Assembly (NCBI RefSeq): GCF_033568475.1
Contig: NC_133123.1
Coordinates: 130,110,930-130,174,929, forward strand
Direction: 5' to 3'
DNA length: 64,000 nucleotides
Source of the DNA: Henckelia pumila
Lineage: Eukaryota > Streptophyta > Magnoliopsida > Lamiales > Gesneriaceae
A program made the position numbers and the translations under genes. The stretch's first letter is position 1; each line of letters starts with the position of its first letter. Shown here in pieces: positions 35,053-46,694 of the stretch. The notes below the pieces were generated by a model that was not told the origin of the DNA, did no database searches, and worked only from the letters and a program-made list of their open reading frames with translations.

Positions 35053-35217
35053 CCTGCCTAAGTCTCGGAACCTTCCCGGCTAATTTCAAGTGTTCCGAAT
35101 CCATTTCTGGGCTCCGTTAATCCATTTGGAATTTTTTTAATCATTTTTTACTTAATCTAAACATGATCGTATGATTAATTACTCATTAATCGTTAATTCT
35201 GGATACGGGCTACTACA

Positions 35218-35836
35218 TGCCCTAAGTATTATGCATGATGAATATGTATGTTAAGATTATGTATAATATGTTTATGTTATGATAATGAAATAGAAATGTT
35301 AAGAACAAGCATATATATATAATATATATTATGTATATTGCATGTATTTTATGTTGCAGGGATTTTAGCATGTTGTTATTATGAGATAGAACATGTTAAG
35401 CATCTAGGCTCACTAGACTTAAATGGTGCAGGTGAGCAAGCAGATGGACTAGAGTATATTGTTTCGACTAGCGGTGAAGACGTATGAGCCTCTCTGCAGC
35501 TGGCTAGCCCGTGACCTATGCTCGAGTTTATGTTTTGAGTGGATTTGAATATTAATACAATTTCCGCACAAGTTTATTTATTTATTTATGAGTTTATGAA
35601 TTTTATGTGGAGGATTTTAAGGGGTTTTGATTTGGATGTTTTATGCAAGAATTTATATTTATATTAAAAATATTTAATTGCATGCAATATTATATAAATT
35701 TTTAAGCAGAATATTTTATGGAAAATAAATTTTTAGTTTAAATATATTTAAGTAAAATTATCATTTTTACACTTCATACGTATATAAATAATGTATATAA
35801 AAAAAATTTAGTAGTATTAATAGTAGTCGTTTCACA
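35218..35836 (-). repeat. Probable gypsy LTR fragment (E)
   Basis: On the minus strand this starts TGTGAAACGACTAC, a common start of plant gypsy LTRs. It includes CTGCACCATTTAAGTC-like sequence seen near the R/U5 end of related LTRs. It is truncated at LTR D. No coding sequence was seen. It is AT-rich between 35600 and 35820. Confidence 0.4.
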
Positions 35837-37769
35837 TCTGCTCCTCTTTAATTTTAAAATCTCTGACTTTTTGTGCGTATGCTCTCTAACTAAGCGCATC
35901 TTCTATGATGAAAGTTTATTTGTTAGTGTCAAAAATTTACAACATCTAGTCTGTGATCAAAACTTGGAAAATTGGAATCTTAAAACATGAATATATCATA
36001 TCTTCCAAAATAAGTCTAAAACCATAAACACAAGATTATATTACATCATTTTCCAAAATACGAGTATCCGACCATTTAAACAAACTAGACACATCTAAGC
36101 AAGCTAAACACATGGAACCCATCTAAAACTCGGATTACCACTTCTAACTCTATCCATCGTTCTCACTGCCCTCTATTGCTTGACGTTGATTCACCTGTTA
36201 CCATGCATACATACAAATATAAGGCAACAACCGGATAACTCCGGTGAGAATAATATTCTCAGTATAAGCAACATAACATGCAATATAACATAAATCATGA
36301 ATGCAATGCATGTTTAACGAAAAGGGCTATCAAATTCTGATTTTAGAATGGAAGCTTAGCTCTTGGGATCCCGGGGAAGAAGATCTCACAACATATCCAC
36401 CAACTCACCCATTCGAGGTGGCGTCGAACATCTCAATCCCCAGAATTTGGCGCAAATATAAAGAGTTATCTAGCTCTAGGAGTACATCTACATCTCATGC
36501 CACTCCATATAGCTCTCCAAACGTCTATCTCAACCTAAGTCTCAAAATCCGAAGGCACACGGACCTTGACCAGGAGGGCCTTCCAGGGTCCGTGTCCTGC
36601 AATATTTTTCTGCGAAAATGAAATAAACTTTTCTCCAAACTCATTCAAAACTCATCCTTCAATTACACACTTAAAAGCTTGGTTGAACACTTCAAAAACA
36701 TCAAATTTTACAAAGAGTTGGATCAAAAGAAATAATACAACTTGAACAACTTTGCTTCAAAACAAATCAATCTAAAAATACCTCAACGCTCACTCAACTC
36801 TTTCAAAATCTAAAATCTCATACTTTTCATGTTACAAAACTTGAATAAACTTTCATCAAAACTTCAAGAACACAATATCAAACCTTCAAAAGATTAAATT
36901 TCTCAAACCATAATTCAAGACTTGCAAAAACGATCCACGTTTCACGATTACAACAATTCATAACTTCATACTCATAATTTCATGCTTCTTCAAAATCATA
37001 AAACCATTAAAACATGCACATCAAAATACATTTTCATATCAAAATAATTATACTCTTGAATGGGTTTCAAAACTTTAAAATTTTCTTGAAAACTTGCACT
37101 TGCCTTTGCTCTACAAAGAACCGAATCAACTTGGACTTGTAGAAAATATAGCCTTACTCAAATAAAACTGAGACATGCTCAAAAGGCAGCCGAAAGAAGA
37201 TGAAATCCAGGAATTGGTTCAGCTGTTCCTAAGCTCAAAATAAAACTTATATGGTGAGAAGGCACCAAGAATCAAAGGTAAAATCTAAGAAAAAATGGAA
37301 TAGAAAATCTGTGCAGAAACATCTTATAAGAAAGTTTCGAACTAGACTGAAATTACCATAAAAACAGTGATTCATGATTCAAATCGAATCTACAGACGTA
37401 AGAAAGAAAACCCATCAAACGGATCGAAGTTTGGACTCCGAACGAAGGAAATATGATCAAAATACAACATCTGTTTAATTAGAGACGAGATGGAGAAATG
37501 GATATTGGGAAGAGGAGAGGGAGAGGCAGCTAGGGTGAGAATAAATTCTTGAGAAATAATAGTTACACGCTCAAATAATTTGTATATAATGGCTTTGAAG
37601 TCGGCTCGTTAGTTGCAACCACAAAATTTTAAATCATTAAAACATTACCTAAAGACATTTAATTAAAAATAACCTTTAAATCATAAATAAATAAAATAAA
37701 ATCATTTAAATTTCATTTAAAATCCTATCAATACTCGTGACTGGATTTATGGATTTTTCGGGCATTACA
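35837..37769 (-). repeat. Probable gypsy LTR (F)
   Basis: On the minus strand it starts TGTAATGCCCGAAAAATCC at 37769, a typical LTR start of plant gypsy elements. About 1.9 kb follows without long open frames. No second copy lies in the window, so the left boundary is uncertain and it may be a solo LTR. Confidence 0.45.
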
Positions 37770-38284
37770 TAAACACACTAAAAACACCCGTGTTGGTAAC
37801 GTGGGGCATTCGTTGATTCTGAGGCATCACAAGTGGTATCAGAGCCTGATCTCTAGTAATACGGTGTGGTTCGGGACAAACCAAGCGAAGGCTGGTGGGC
37901 ATGTGACACCCGAAGCCAAACTTCCTAATAGGGTACATGGTTCGCAATATGGATAGTTAATACCTGAAAGATGAAAACTCATCAATGAATGGGCGACATG
38001 TGACATGAATGAATTGATCTCACACCAGAACAGGAGTTACAAAAGATTTGTTGGGTACTACTCGTATCAAAAGGTGAATCTTTTTTTTTCGAAGTTCATC
38101 GCATAAGATCTTCAAAGTTAAGCGTACTTGTCTTGGATAAATTATGGGATGATGACCTCCTAGAAAGTTTCTCGGTGATCCACTGTGAAGGTTATATCAG
38201 GAGTGCATGTGAGTGAGGATATAAACACGTTAAAAGGATCCGTGTAGGTACCGTGTGGACATCCATTGAATTTGGGGCATCACA
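37770..38284 (+). mobile_element. TRIM-like miniature LTR element, left LTR truncated
   Basis: The last 62 bp of a left LTR (37770-37831) match 38222-38284, both ending GGCATCACA. Two bases later comes TGGTATCAGAGCC (37834-37846), an initiator tRNA-Met primer site. The right LTR probably starts TGTGACACCCGAAG at 37902, leaving an internal region of only about 70 bp, which fits a TRIM. The left LTR is lost where LTR F abuts. Confidence 0.5.
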
Positions 38285-39109
38285 AATAATTTTGAAAACA
38301 TAAAAAAATACAATAAAATGTGTTTTGGTCAAGTTGTGAAAAATTATGTTGATTAGAGGATAAATATAGAATGTTATAGGAATCTTTGACCCATGACAAT
38401 TTTTTTTATTGAGTATTTTAATGGAATGGTTGATATGAAAGATAAGTAAAATGATTAAAAGGGGTTTTTATTTTAAAATTGTTTGGGTTTTTTTTTTTAA
38501 TTTCACAAACTACAAGAAAAATCAACCCTAAAATATTATATTTGGACAATGTCAGGTTGACCCAATAAAGATGAAATTTGATATGTTTAATATGAAAATA
38601 TATCATTTTATTGATTATTAATTAAATATAAGTTGATAATTTTTAACTTATGATAATAATCTTTTTTTAATATTAAATATTAGTTCAAAAAACAAATTTA
38701 ATGATTATTTATTTTTAAATATTTTATTGAATAAATTTAAAATTATATAAATTCTGGTAAATCCAACTCGAATTGGACCCGCTGGGTTCGGGGCGGGGCG
38801 TGTCTTGGGTTTGGTGAAACCCGTCCCATGGTCATCTCTATGTATAATACAATACACGAATATTTATATGTTGCACATATATAATATATTTTTTATGCAT
38901 TATTTGTATTTTGTCATACACGAATTCTAATATAAATGTGCATATGAATTTGCTAAGGCTGAGTTCCTGAGACCAGTTGATCTTTAGTCTCAGGGTCAAT
39001 TCTCGCTAGTTACGGGTAGTTTTCTTAATTTATTTAGGTACATTTAGAAGTTTTTTTTTTTTTTTGTAATTTATTTGCTCGAAATAAGTAAGTTTCGGTC
39101 TATGTTTAA
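38285..39109. other. AT-rich intergenic DNA
   Basis: I see no gene or complete element. A GC-rich patch near 38765-38825 (GGTTCGGGGCGGGGCG) is followed by AT-rich sequence, perhaps a remnant of an old repeat. Confidence 0.5.
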
Positions 39110-39429
39110 GAGTGCGTTTGAATTAGGAAGCCAAAAGAGAAAAAGTGCTTTTTCAAAAAAATAAGTGTTTTTATTGTTTCAAATGTGTTTGGATAAGTGC
39201 TTTTAAAAGCACTTAATTAAGTTAAAATAAGTATTTTTCTTAACTCATATTTTTAGCTATTCAAATGCTTTTTTAAAACTCAACTTGAAAAAAATACTTC
39301 CAATTTATTTACCCAAACACAAAATTATAACAACTTTTACTTAAAAAAGTACTTTTAAAAGTTAACTTAAAATACCACTTTTAAAAGTAAAATGCTTTTG
39401 TATAGTGTATCCAAAGTCCAAACTGACCC
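39110..39429. mobile_element. Tourist-like MITE (PIF/Harbinger type)
   Basis: 320 bp flanked by TAA (39107-39109 and 39430-39432), the target duplication of PIF/Harbinger elements. The ends are related inverted repeats (GAGTGCGTTTGAATTAGG and, reversed, GGGTCAGTTTGGACTTTGG). The inside is AT-rich with a GCTTTTAAAAGC palindrome and no open frame. Confidence 0.6.
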
Positions 39430-40073
39430 TAAGTCTCGTCTGTAGTGAGGACATATATTTTACATATTTGTTATCTAGATAAAAAAATTGTACTTGTACT
39501 CTAAAAAAAATACATACGATAATTGGGGTGCGTGGTTTCTTATAGGGTTATCAATATGTTCGGGTAAAGTGGTTTTTTATAGGGTTGTCAATGACCAATA
39601 CTCACAATGGAACAGTCTCCTGTGGGATTGGTTCGGGCCCACTAAACGAGTTTTGGAGCGGGCCTCAGGTCTATTTTCCAGACCTGAGCAGAGGGTGGGT
39701 AATGGTTCTTATGAGACCCACCCGTGCATAATGCATATACATACTTCAAATATTAACTTTTGTATTTGTTTCTTAAAGCCACCAGAAGCTCAACACCATC
39801 GACCATCTCTCTCATTTTTATCTTTTAATTTCTCAAATTTTCTTCTTGCTTTTTTATTCCAACTACCTTCGGTCACCACCACCCATAGCTAACGGGTACA
39901 AGTGTTTATGTTTTCCATTTTATGCAAGTTTAATATTTGAATTTAAATTGAGATATATTTTAAAGTTTTATTTTACATGATACAGACACAATCTAAAGAT
40001 GGATATAATTTTTTATCTTCTAAAAATATCCATGATAGCAATATTTAAGCGAGATGAAATCCCAATTGTTGTT
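39430..40073. other. Intergenic DNA before Copia-2
   Basis: No gene recognised. A short open frame here has no domain that I recognise. The last five bases, TTGTT (40069-40073), are the Copia-2 target site. Confidence 0.5.
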
Positions 40074-40656
40074 TGTGAAGACTATTGTTGACTCTGCATT
40101 AAGTTACAATTGGTGGCTGAGATTAGTCAACAAGGAAATAGCTTGATCCAACGGTCAGGAGCTATGAGTTAGTTAGGACGGTTAATTAGCTGAGTAATAG
40201 TTCATATTTAACTGCTGGATCGAGGTAGGTGGATGATTAATCCCGAAGTACGAAAGTCAATCAAGATCTCACTTCTCTCTCTCGTTCAAATCCCTGAAGA
40301 AAGCTGAAGGCAAATCTTCTTGATTGATGATATCTAAATCAAAGGGCATCTGCTATCATCTGGAAATCAGTAGAGATTGTGCTTGCTTGTTCTTGTTGAA
40401 GAGTATCACAAGTTTTTTGTTTTATCTTGTGATTGTCGTAAAGAGTGGATTGTATTGAACGTGTTATTGATTCGATCATTAGTGAATTCATATGGGTGTT
40501 AACCCAGAACCTTGGATGTAGGATCTGTGATCCGAACCAAGTAAATCTTGTGTCTCTTATTTGTATGTGTTCTTGCGAATTGTGTAGTTATATTTTGCTG
40601 TTGTTGGGGTTGATTCTTGGTTGATATATTGCATTTGTGTGGGCTCAGTTATAACA
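40074..40656 (+). repeat. Copia-2 5' LTR
   Basis: 583 bp, TGTGAAGACTATTG to CAGTTATAACA. The same sequence starts at 44911. Confidence 0.95.
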
Positions 40657-40658
40657 AG

Positions 40659-40671
40659 TGGTATCAGAGCC
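40659..40671 (+). other. Copia-2 primer binding site
   Basis: TGGTATCAGAGCC lies two bases after the 5' LTR and is complementary to initiator tRNA-Met. Confidence 0.88.
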
Positions 40672-40818
40672 TCAAGGATAAAATCTTGGGGCAAAGAATC
40701 TGATCTGTGGTTAAAGTTTTTTCCCTCGGCAACGAAGTTTCCAGATCTTCTCGTCATTTTATTTTTTGGGTGAACAATTCGTAAAAGAATGTCTACTGGC
40801 TAGGGACATTCCTTATCG

Positions 40819-43800
40819 ATGTCTTCATCAAGATTTGAAGTGGAGAAGTTTGATGGAAAAAATGACTTCAATTTATGGAGGGAGAAGATGATTGCACATT
40901 TAGGAAATCTAGGCTTAGATGATGCACTGCTAGGAGAATCCAAGATTCTAGATTCCAAAGAAAATAAGACTGAGATCTTGAAGAAGGCCAGAAATACTAT
41001 AGTATTGAGCATAAGTGATCAGATTCTGAGGAAGGTAGTAAGGGAGAAAACAGCAGCTGATATGTGGCTCAAACTGGAGCAACTATACATGACAAAGGCA
41101 TTACCGAACAGAATTTATTTGAAGCAGAAGTTTTACAGCTACAAAATGGATGAAAATAAGTCCATTGATGAGAACATTGATGAGTTTACAAATCTATTAT
41201 CAGATCTTGAGAATATGGAGGTAAAGATAGATGAAGAAGACCAAGCAATATTCCTCCTAAACTCACTGCCAAAAACCTTTGACCAGCTGAGGGATACCTT
41301 GAAGTATGGTAGGGAGACATTAACTCTTGAAGAAGTCTCAGGAGCTGCCTATTCCAAGGAACTAGATTTGAAAGCTAATGGAAAGCTTCAAAAACCAGCT
41401 GGAGAAGGCTTGACAGTAAGAGGCAGGTCAGTGGAGAGAAAGGGGCAGCCTAACAGATGGAGATCCAAATCTAGATCTAAATCGAGACCAAGAAGGACAT
41501 GTTGGTTTTGCAAAAAGGAGGGTCACATCAGAAGGTTCTGCCCAAGGAAGACAGGTCAGGGACATGAAACTACATCTAATCTTGACACAACAAATGTACT
41601 TCAAGGATATGAAGAAGCTGAAGTCCTTACCATCTCCACTGAGGAAACTAAGGAGGAATGGATACTAGACTCAGGGTGTTCATACCATATGTCCCCTAGA
41701 AGAGATTGGTTCAATGACCTTCATGAAGTTGACACTGGATATGTGCTTCTTGGAAATAATCAATCATGTAAAATCTCAGGGATTGGTTCAATCAAGTTAA
41801 GAATGTGGGATGGCTCTATTAAAATCCTAACAGATGTAAAGTATATTCCAGACTTGAAGAGAAATTTGATCTCCTTAGGTACTTTGGATAATAAGGGGCT
41901 AAGCTTTAAGGCTCAAAATGGCTCCTTGAAGGTGATTAAGGGCTCACTGGTAATAATGAAGGCAAGTCTAAGGCAGGGGCTGTATGTACTTCAAGGAACA
42001 ACACTGTCATCTGAAATCAATGTGACTACAACTGATAAGAATCATACATTATTATGGCATCAAAGACTCGGTCATATGAGTTTGAAAGGGCTTCAAGAAT
42101 TAAGCAAACATGGTTTTCTGGATCAGAGTCAGATAACCAATCTGGATTTTTGTGAGAACTGTGTACTAGGGAAAACACATAGATTAAGGTTCAAGACAGC
42201 AACTCACAACACAAAATCACCACTAGAGTATATCCATGCTGATCTTTGGGGCTCTCCACAGGTAACACTATCCTTATCAAAGTGTCAATACTTTATTTCC
42301 TTAATTGATGACTATTCTCGAAAGGTCTGGATTTATTTTCTTAAAACCAAAGATCAAGCTTTTAGTAAGTTTAAAGAATGGAAAAACTTAGTAGAAAATC
42401 AATCTGGAAATAAAATAAAGACCTTGAGAACTGATAATGGCTTGGAATTTTGCAACCATGATTTTGATGATTATTGTGCTAGAAATGGTATTGCAAGACA
42501 TAGGACTTGCACCTACACTCCATAACAAAATGGAGTTGCAGAACGCATGAATAGAACAAGTATGAATAAAATTAGATGCATGCTTAGTGAGAGTGGTTTG
42601 ACACAAAAATTCTGGGCAGAGGCAGCTTCCACAGCTTGTTACCTAATCAATTTGTCACCCTCCTCTGCCATTGAATTTTTGGTACCAGAATTCAAATGGT
42701 CTAACATGAAACCAAACTATAAACACCTAAGAACATTTGGTTGTAGTGTGTATGTTCATACCAATCAAGGAAATTTGAGTCCTAGAGCAAATAAGGGAAT
42801 TTTCTTAGGCTACCCCACTGGAATTAAGGGTTATAGGGTCTGGCTTTTAGATTATCTAAAATGTATCATTAGTAGGGATGTGATATTTAATGAAGTTGTG
42901 TTTTATAAATCTAACAACAATGTCACAAAGCCAGCCAGCTCTAATCAAGCTGAGCAGGATTCACAGATAAGAGATCAGGTACAGACATTGGATGCTACAA
43001 CAGTTCAGAATGAAGGTGGAGCTGATCTAAATGAACCTGAAGACTTCTATGATTTGAGTCATACTAAGAATCAGAGTCAAGACCAAGTCACTGAGACGAT
43101 GGATGCTAACAGAAATGAAGAGGATAAACAGCTTGAACAGGACCAGTATCTGAGTGAATATTTGCTTGCAAGAGATAGAGTCAGAAGAGACATTAAGCTG
43201 CCATCGAGGTTTACATCATCTGATTTCACAGCTTTTGCTCTGAATGTTGCTGAATTAATGGACTTGGAAGAGCCAACTTCCTATGAAGAGGCTATGAAGA
43301 GTAAAAACAGTATTCTGTGGAAAAGAGCTATGCAAGATGAGTTTAAATCTTTAATCAAGAACAACACATGGGTATTGGTTGATAAGCCAAAAGACAAAAG
43401 AGTGATTGGCTGTAAGTGGATATTTAAAAGAAAACCAGGAGTACCAGGAGTTGAACAGCCAAGGTTTAAGGCTAGACTAGTTGCAAAAGATTTCTCTCAA
43501 GTTGAAGGAATTGATTATACTGAAGTGTTCTCCCCTATGGTCAAGCACTCTTCCATCAGAATTCTACTTGCTATCACTGCTATACAAGACCTGGAGTTAG
43601 AACAGTTAGATGTAAAAACAGCTTTTTTGCACGGAAGCCTTGAAGAGCAGATTCTCATGACACAACCAAAAGGCTTTGAAGTTCATCAACAATCTGAAAA
43701 GGTGTGCTTGTTACAGAAGTCACTCTATGGACTTAAACAATCACCTAGGCAATGGTACAAAAGGTTTGATGACTTTATGTTGCTACAAGGGTATAACAGA

Positions 43801-44838
43801 TCAAAATTTGATTGCTGTGTTTATCTCAAGCAGCGTAAAAATCAAATGTATATCTATCTATTGATCTACGTGGATGACATGCTTATAGCCTGCAGAGATT
43901 CCAAGGAAATTGAATATCTAAAGAAACAACTCAATAAGGAGTTTGAAATGAAGGATCTTGGAGCAGCAAAGCAAATCCTGGGGGTTGAAATCATGAGAGA
44001 TAGACAGCATAAGACTTTGTTTCTGTCACAAGAAAGATATGCTGACAAAATACTGAATCTCTTTAAAATTGAAGAAGCAAAGTCAGTAAATACTCCTATT
44101 GGGGCTCATTTCAAGTTAAAAGCAGTCAAGGAAGAACGAGAGGAGATTGAGGCTGTTTACATGAAAAATATTCCTTACTCAAATGCAGTAGGGAGTATCA
44201 TGTACATGATGATCTCAACAAGATCTGATATATCATATGCTTTGGGACTAGTAAGCCGATTCATGAGTAAACCAAGTCGAGAGCATTGGCAAGCAGTTAG
44301 ATGGTTATTGAGATACTTGAGAGGGTCTACTAAACTGAAGTTAAAATACTCAAGAGAAACTATAAATACCTGTGAAGTCAATGGCTATTGTGACTCTGAC
44401 TATGCAGGTGATCTTGACAAGAGAAGATCAGTTTCAGGTTATGTATTCACTGTAGGAGGAAATGTAGTAAGTTGGAAGTCACATCTACAGAATGTTGTGG
44501 CCTTATCTACAACTGAAGCTGAATACATCAGCTTAACAGAAGCTGTTAAAGAAAGATTTTGGATTGCTGGGTTGGCTGTTGAAATGGGTCTAGAACAGAA
44601 GCATGTTACTGTCTATTGTGATTCACAAAGTGCAATTCACTTGTCCAAGAATGCGGTCTTTCACGAGAGAACAAAACATATAGATGTGAGGTTGCATTTT
44701 GTGAGGGACATCATTTCAAAAGGTTTTGTTAACATTCAGAAAATTGATACCCTGATAAATCCAGCAGACATGTTAACCAAAGTGGTCACTGTGAGCAAAC
44801 TCAATCAAGCTTTGAGCTTGCTCAAACTGGTGGAGTAA
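40819..44838 (+). pseudogene. Copia-2 gag-pol polyprotein with a single stop
   Basis: One frame of about 1340 codons. Gag begins MSSSRFEVEKFDGKNDF. A zinc knuckle CWFCKKEGHIRRFC lies near residue 231. Protease has WILDSGCSYHMSP (about 280). GAG-pre-integrase has LLWHQRLGHMSLKGL. The integrase core runs from HADLWGSPQ to LRTDNGLEFC. RT has KWIFKRKPGV and IYVDDMLIAC. RNase H has YCDSQSAIHL and RTKHIDVRLHF. The order PR-IN-RT-RH is Copia; gag and knuckle resemble Tnt1/Tork. The frame is broken only by TAA at 42523-42525, inside the integrase motif TP-x-QNGVAER, where related elements have Gln. It encodes all enzymes for mobility but can only yield a truncated product unless the stop is read through. 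Confidence 0.92.
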
Positions 44839-44897
44839 TCAAACGGAAGTAAAATGGGAACTCATTGGATTCACTAGAGATGCAACTGAATCAAGTC

Positions 44898-44910
44898 AAA
44901 GGTGGAGATT
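44898..44910 (+). other. Copia-2 polypurine tract
   Basis: AAAGGTGGAGATT stands directly before the 3' LTR. Confidence 0.8.
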
Positions 44911-45493
44911 TGTGAAGACTATTGTTGACTCTGCATTAAGTTACAATTGGTGGCTGAGATTAGTCAACAAGGAAATAGCTTGATCCAACGGTCAGGAGCT
45001 ATGAGTTAGTTAGGACGGTTAATTAGCTGAGTAATAGTTCATATTTAACTGCTGGATCGAGGTAGGTGGATGATTAATCCCGAAGTACGAAAGTCAATCA
45101 AGATCTCACTTCTCTCTCTCGTTCGAATCCCTGAAGAACGCTGAAGGCAAATCTTCTTGATTGATGATATCTAAATCAAAGGGCATCTGCTATCATCTGG
45201 AAATCAGTAGAGATTGTGCTTGCTTGTTCTTGTTGAAGAGTATCACAAGTTTTTTGTTTTAGCTTGTGATTGTCGTAAAGAGTGGATTGTATTGAACGTG
45301 TTATTGATTCGATCATTAGTGAATTCATATGGGTGTTAACCCAGAACCTTGGATGTAGGATCTGTGATCCGAACCAAGTAAATCTCGTGTCTCTTATTTG
45401 TATGTGTTCTTGCGAATTGTGTAGTTATATTTTGCTGTTGTTGGGGTTGATTCTTGATTGATATACTGCATTCGTGTGGGCTTAGTTATAACA
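44911..45493 (+). repeat. Copia-2 3' LTR
   Basis: 583 bp, the same length as the 5' LTR, with eight substitutions between them by eye and no indels. Confidence 0.95.
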
Positions 45494-45827
45494 TTGTTTT
45501 TCATTGAAAATTTTTGGGTCTCGTGGGTCTCACGGATCCAACCCACCTTGTTTGGATTTGGGGTGAGACGAGTAACGAGTCCATAGTTTCCCACATAAGG
45601 CGGGAATCGGGTCTGGTCAAAAACGTCCTATTGACATGACATCCACAGTTTCTTAGGCTAGAATGCAAATGAAAGGAAATAGTTTCGTAACTAAAATGTT
45701 GTAGGATGAGGCTTGAGGGTTAAAATTGAAAAATTATTTTAGTGTTCATTATTCATTTATTATATCGCACACTAAACTGATTTAATTATAACGATAATTT
45801 TTTTTTATTCATGTATTTAGAATATAA

Positions 45828-45874
<47 letters not shown>

Positions 45875-46694
45875 AATAAATATACAATGATGTTAAATTT
45901 ATAAATGCCAGTTTTCTTCTTATTGAATTAATTTGAAGGATAGTTTTGGATTACATTGATATATCAAGGTCATTTATGTATATATAAGGCTCTACTGCTA
46001 TATAATCATAATAGATATAATAGAATAATAAATAACACATATATTTATTTCTATTCATTTAAAAATTTGTCTCTTTTAATAAATAAATCTTAATTAATTC
46101 GGTGAAACCAAAACAAATTTATACTAATGTTTATTTTTTCTGATGGTTTTTTTTTTAAAATAAATTGATGCTTATTGCTAATTTCTCATTCTTATAGGTA
46201 CTTCAAACTTATTTTCTTTTAAAAAAAATATCTTTCCCTTTTGAACCTTCAATACCATATATATATATATATTTAAATTGATTTTAAAATCAAGAATATT
46301 TTTGGATGCAATAATCATCTTTATTGAATAGATTGATCAGATGACGGCGTTTGAAAATAACTTACAAATACTATTTATATATATAGTCACACTTATTAAA
46401 TTTAATTATTTGATAAAACATTATGAATATTGTCTTTTTTGTACCAAAATATTAATGATTAAATCATATAGTTTTTTTTTTTTGAGAAAATAAATCATAT
46501 AGTTTATTTAGTTCTTATATGTATATACACGTTGTTTTCCTATTTCAGATCAGAAGAGCGTGGGTGCATGCTGCTGGTTCACATTTCTCATGGCGACCGG
46601 AACAGCGATGCAATGGGGAATTGGCAATGGCACTTCTCCAAGAAAACGATAAATCCTGTCTTGAAAAGGTAATCAATCCGCCGATAGTTCATCA
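45494..46694. other. Upstream region of the ARF-GEF gene
   Basis: AT-rich DNA with no other gene. It contains the (TA)n tract at about 45831-45868. The last about 170 bp (from about 46550) are less AT-rich and probably form the 5' UTR. That UTR has upstream ATGs, including a short frame that overlaps the main start. No transcription start can be fixed from sequence. Confidence 0.5.
45831..45868. repeat. (TA)n microsatellite
   Basis: About 19 uninterrupted TA repeats in the intergenic region upstream of the ARF-GEF gene. Confidence 0.9.

Larger units (their letters stand above)
33812..35217 (-). repeat. LTR D, right fragment
   Basis: It continues the LTR interrupted at 21872 and ends GGATACGGGCTACTACA, the same terminal motif as LTRs A-C. 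It carries a minus-strand TATA box (34694-34703) and about nine TTCGGA-NNN-TCCGAA units (34711-35052). An ACGTCATCCATGAC inverted pair lies near 34805-34818. No polypurine tract or primer site is evident at 35218, so it may be a solo LTR, or a 5' LTR whose body lies beyond the window. Confidence 0.75.
40074..45493 (+). mobile_element. Copia-2: nearly intact Tnt1/Tork-like Copia element
   Basis: 5420 bp: two 583-bp LTRs, a tRNA-iMet primer site, one gag-pol frame and a polypurine tract. It is flanked by perfect five-base duplications TTGTT (40069-40073 and 45494-45498). The LTRs differ at eight positions by eye (about 1.4 %), so the insertion is recent, perhaps about a million years or less at usual plant rates. 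The only obvious lesion is one nonsense codon. Confidence 0.95.

Noticed and set aside
34651..35061. A 136-codon open frame on the + strand in LTR D
   Set aside because: It runs across the palindrome array of an LTR, on the strand opposite to LTR transcription. Its length comes from repeat composition.
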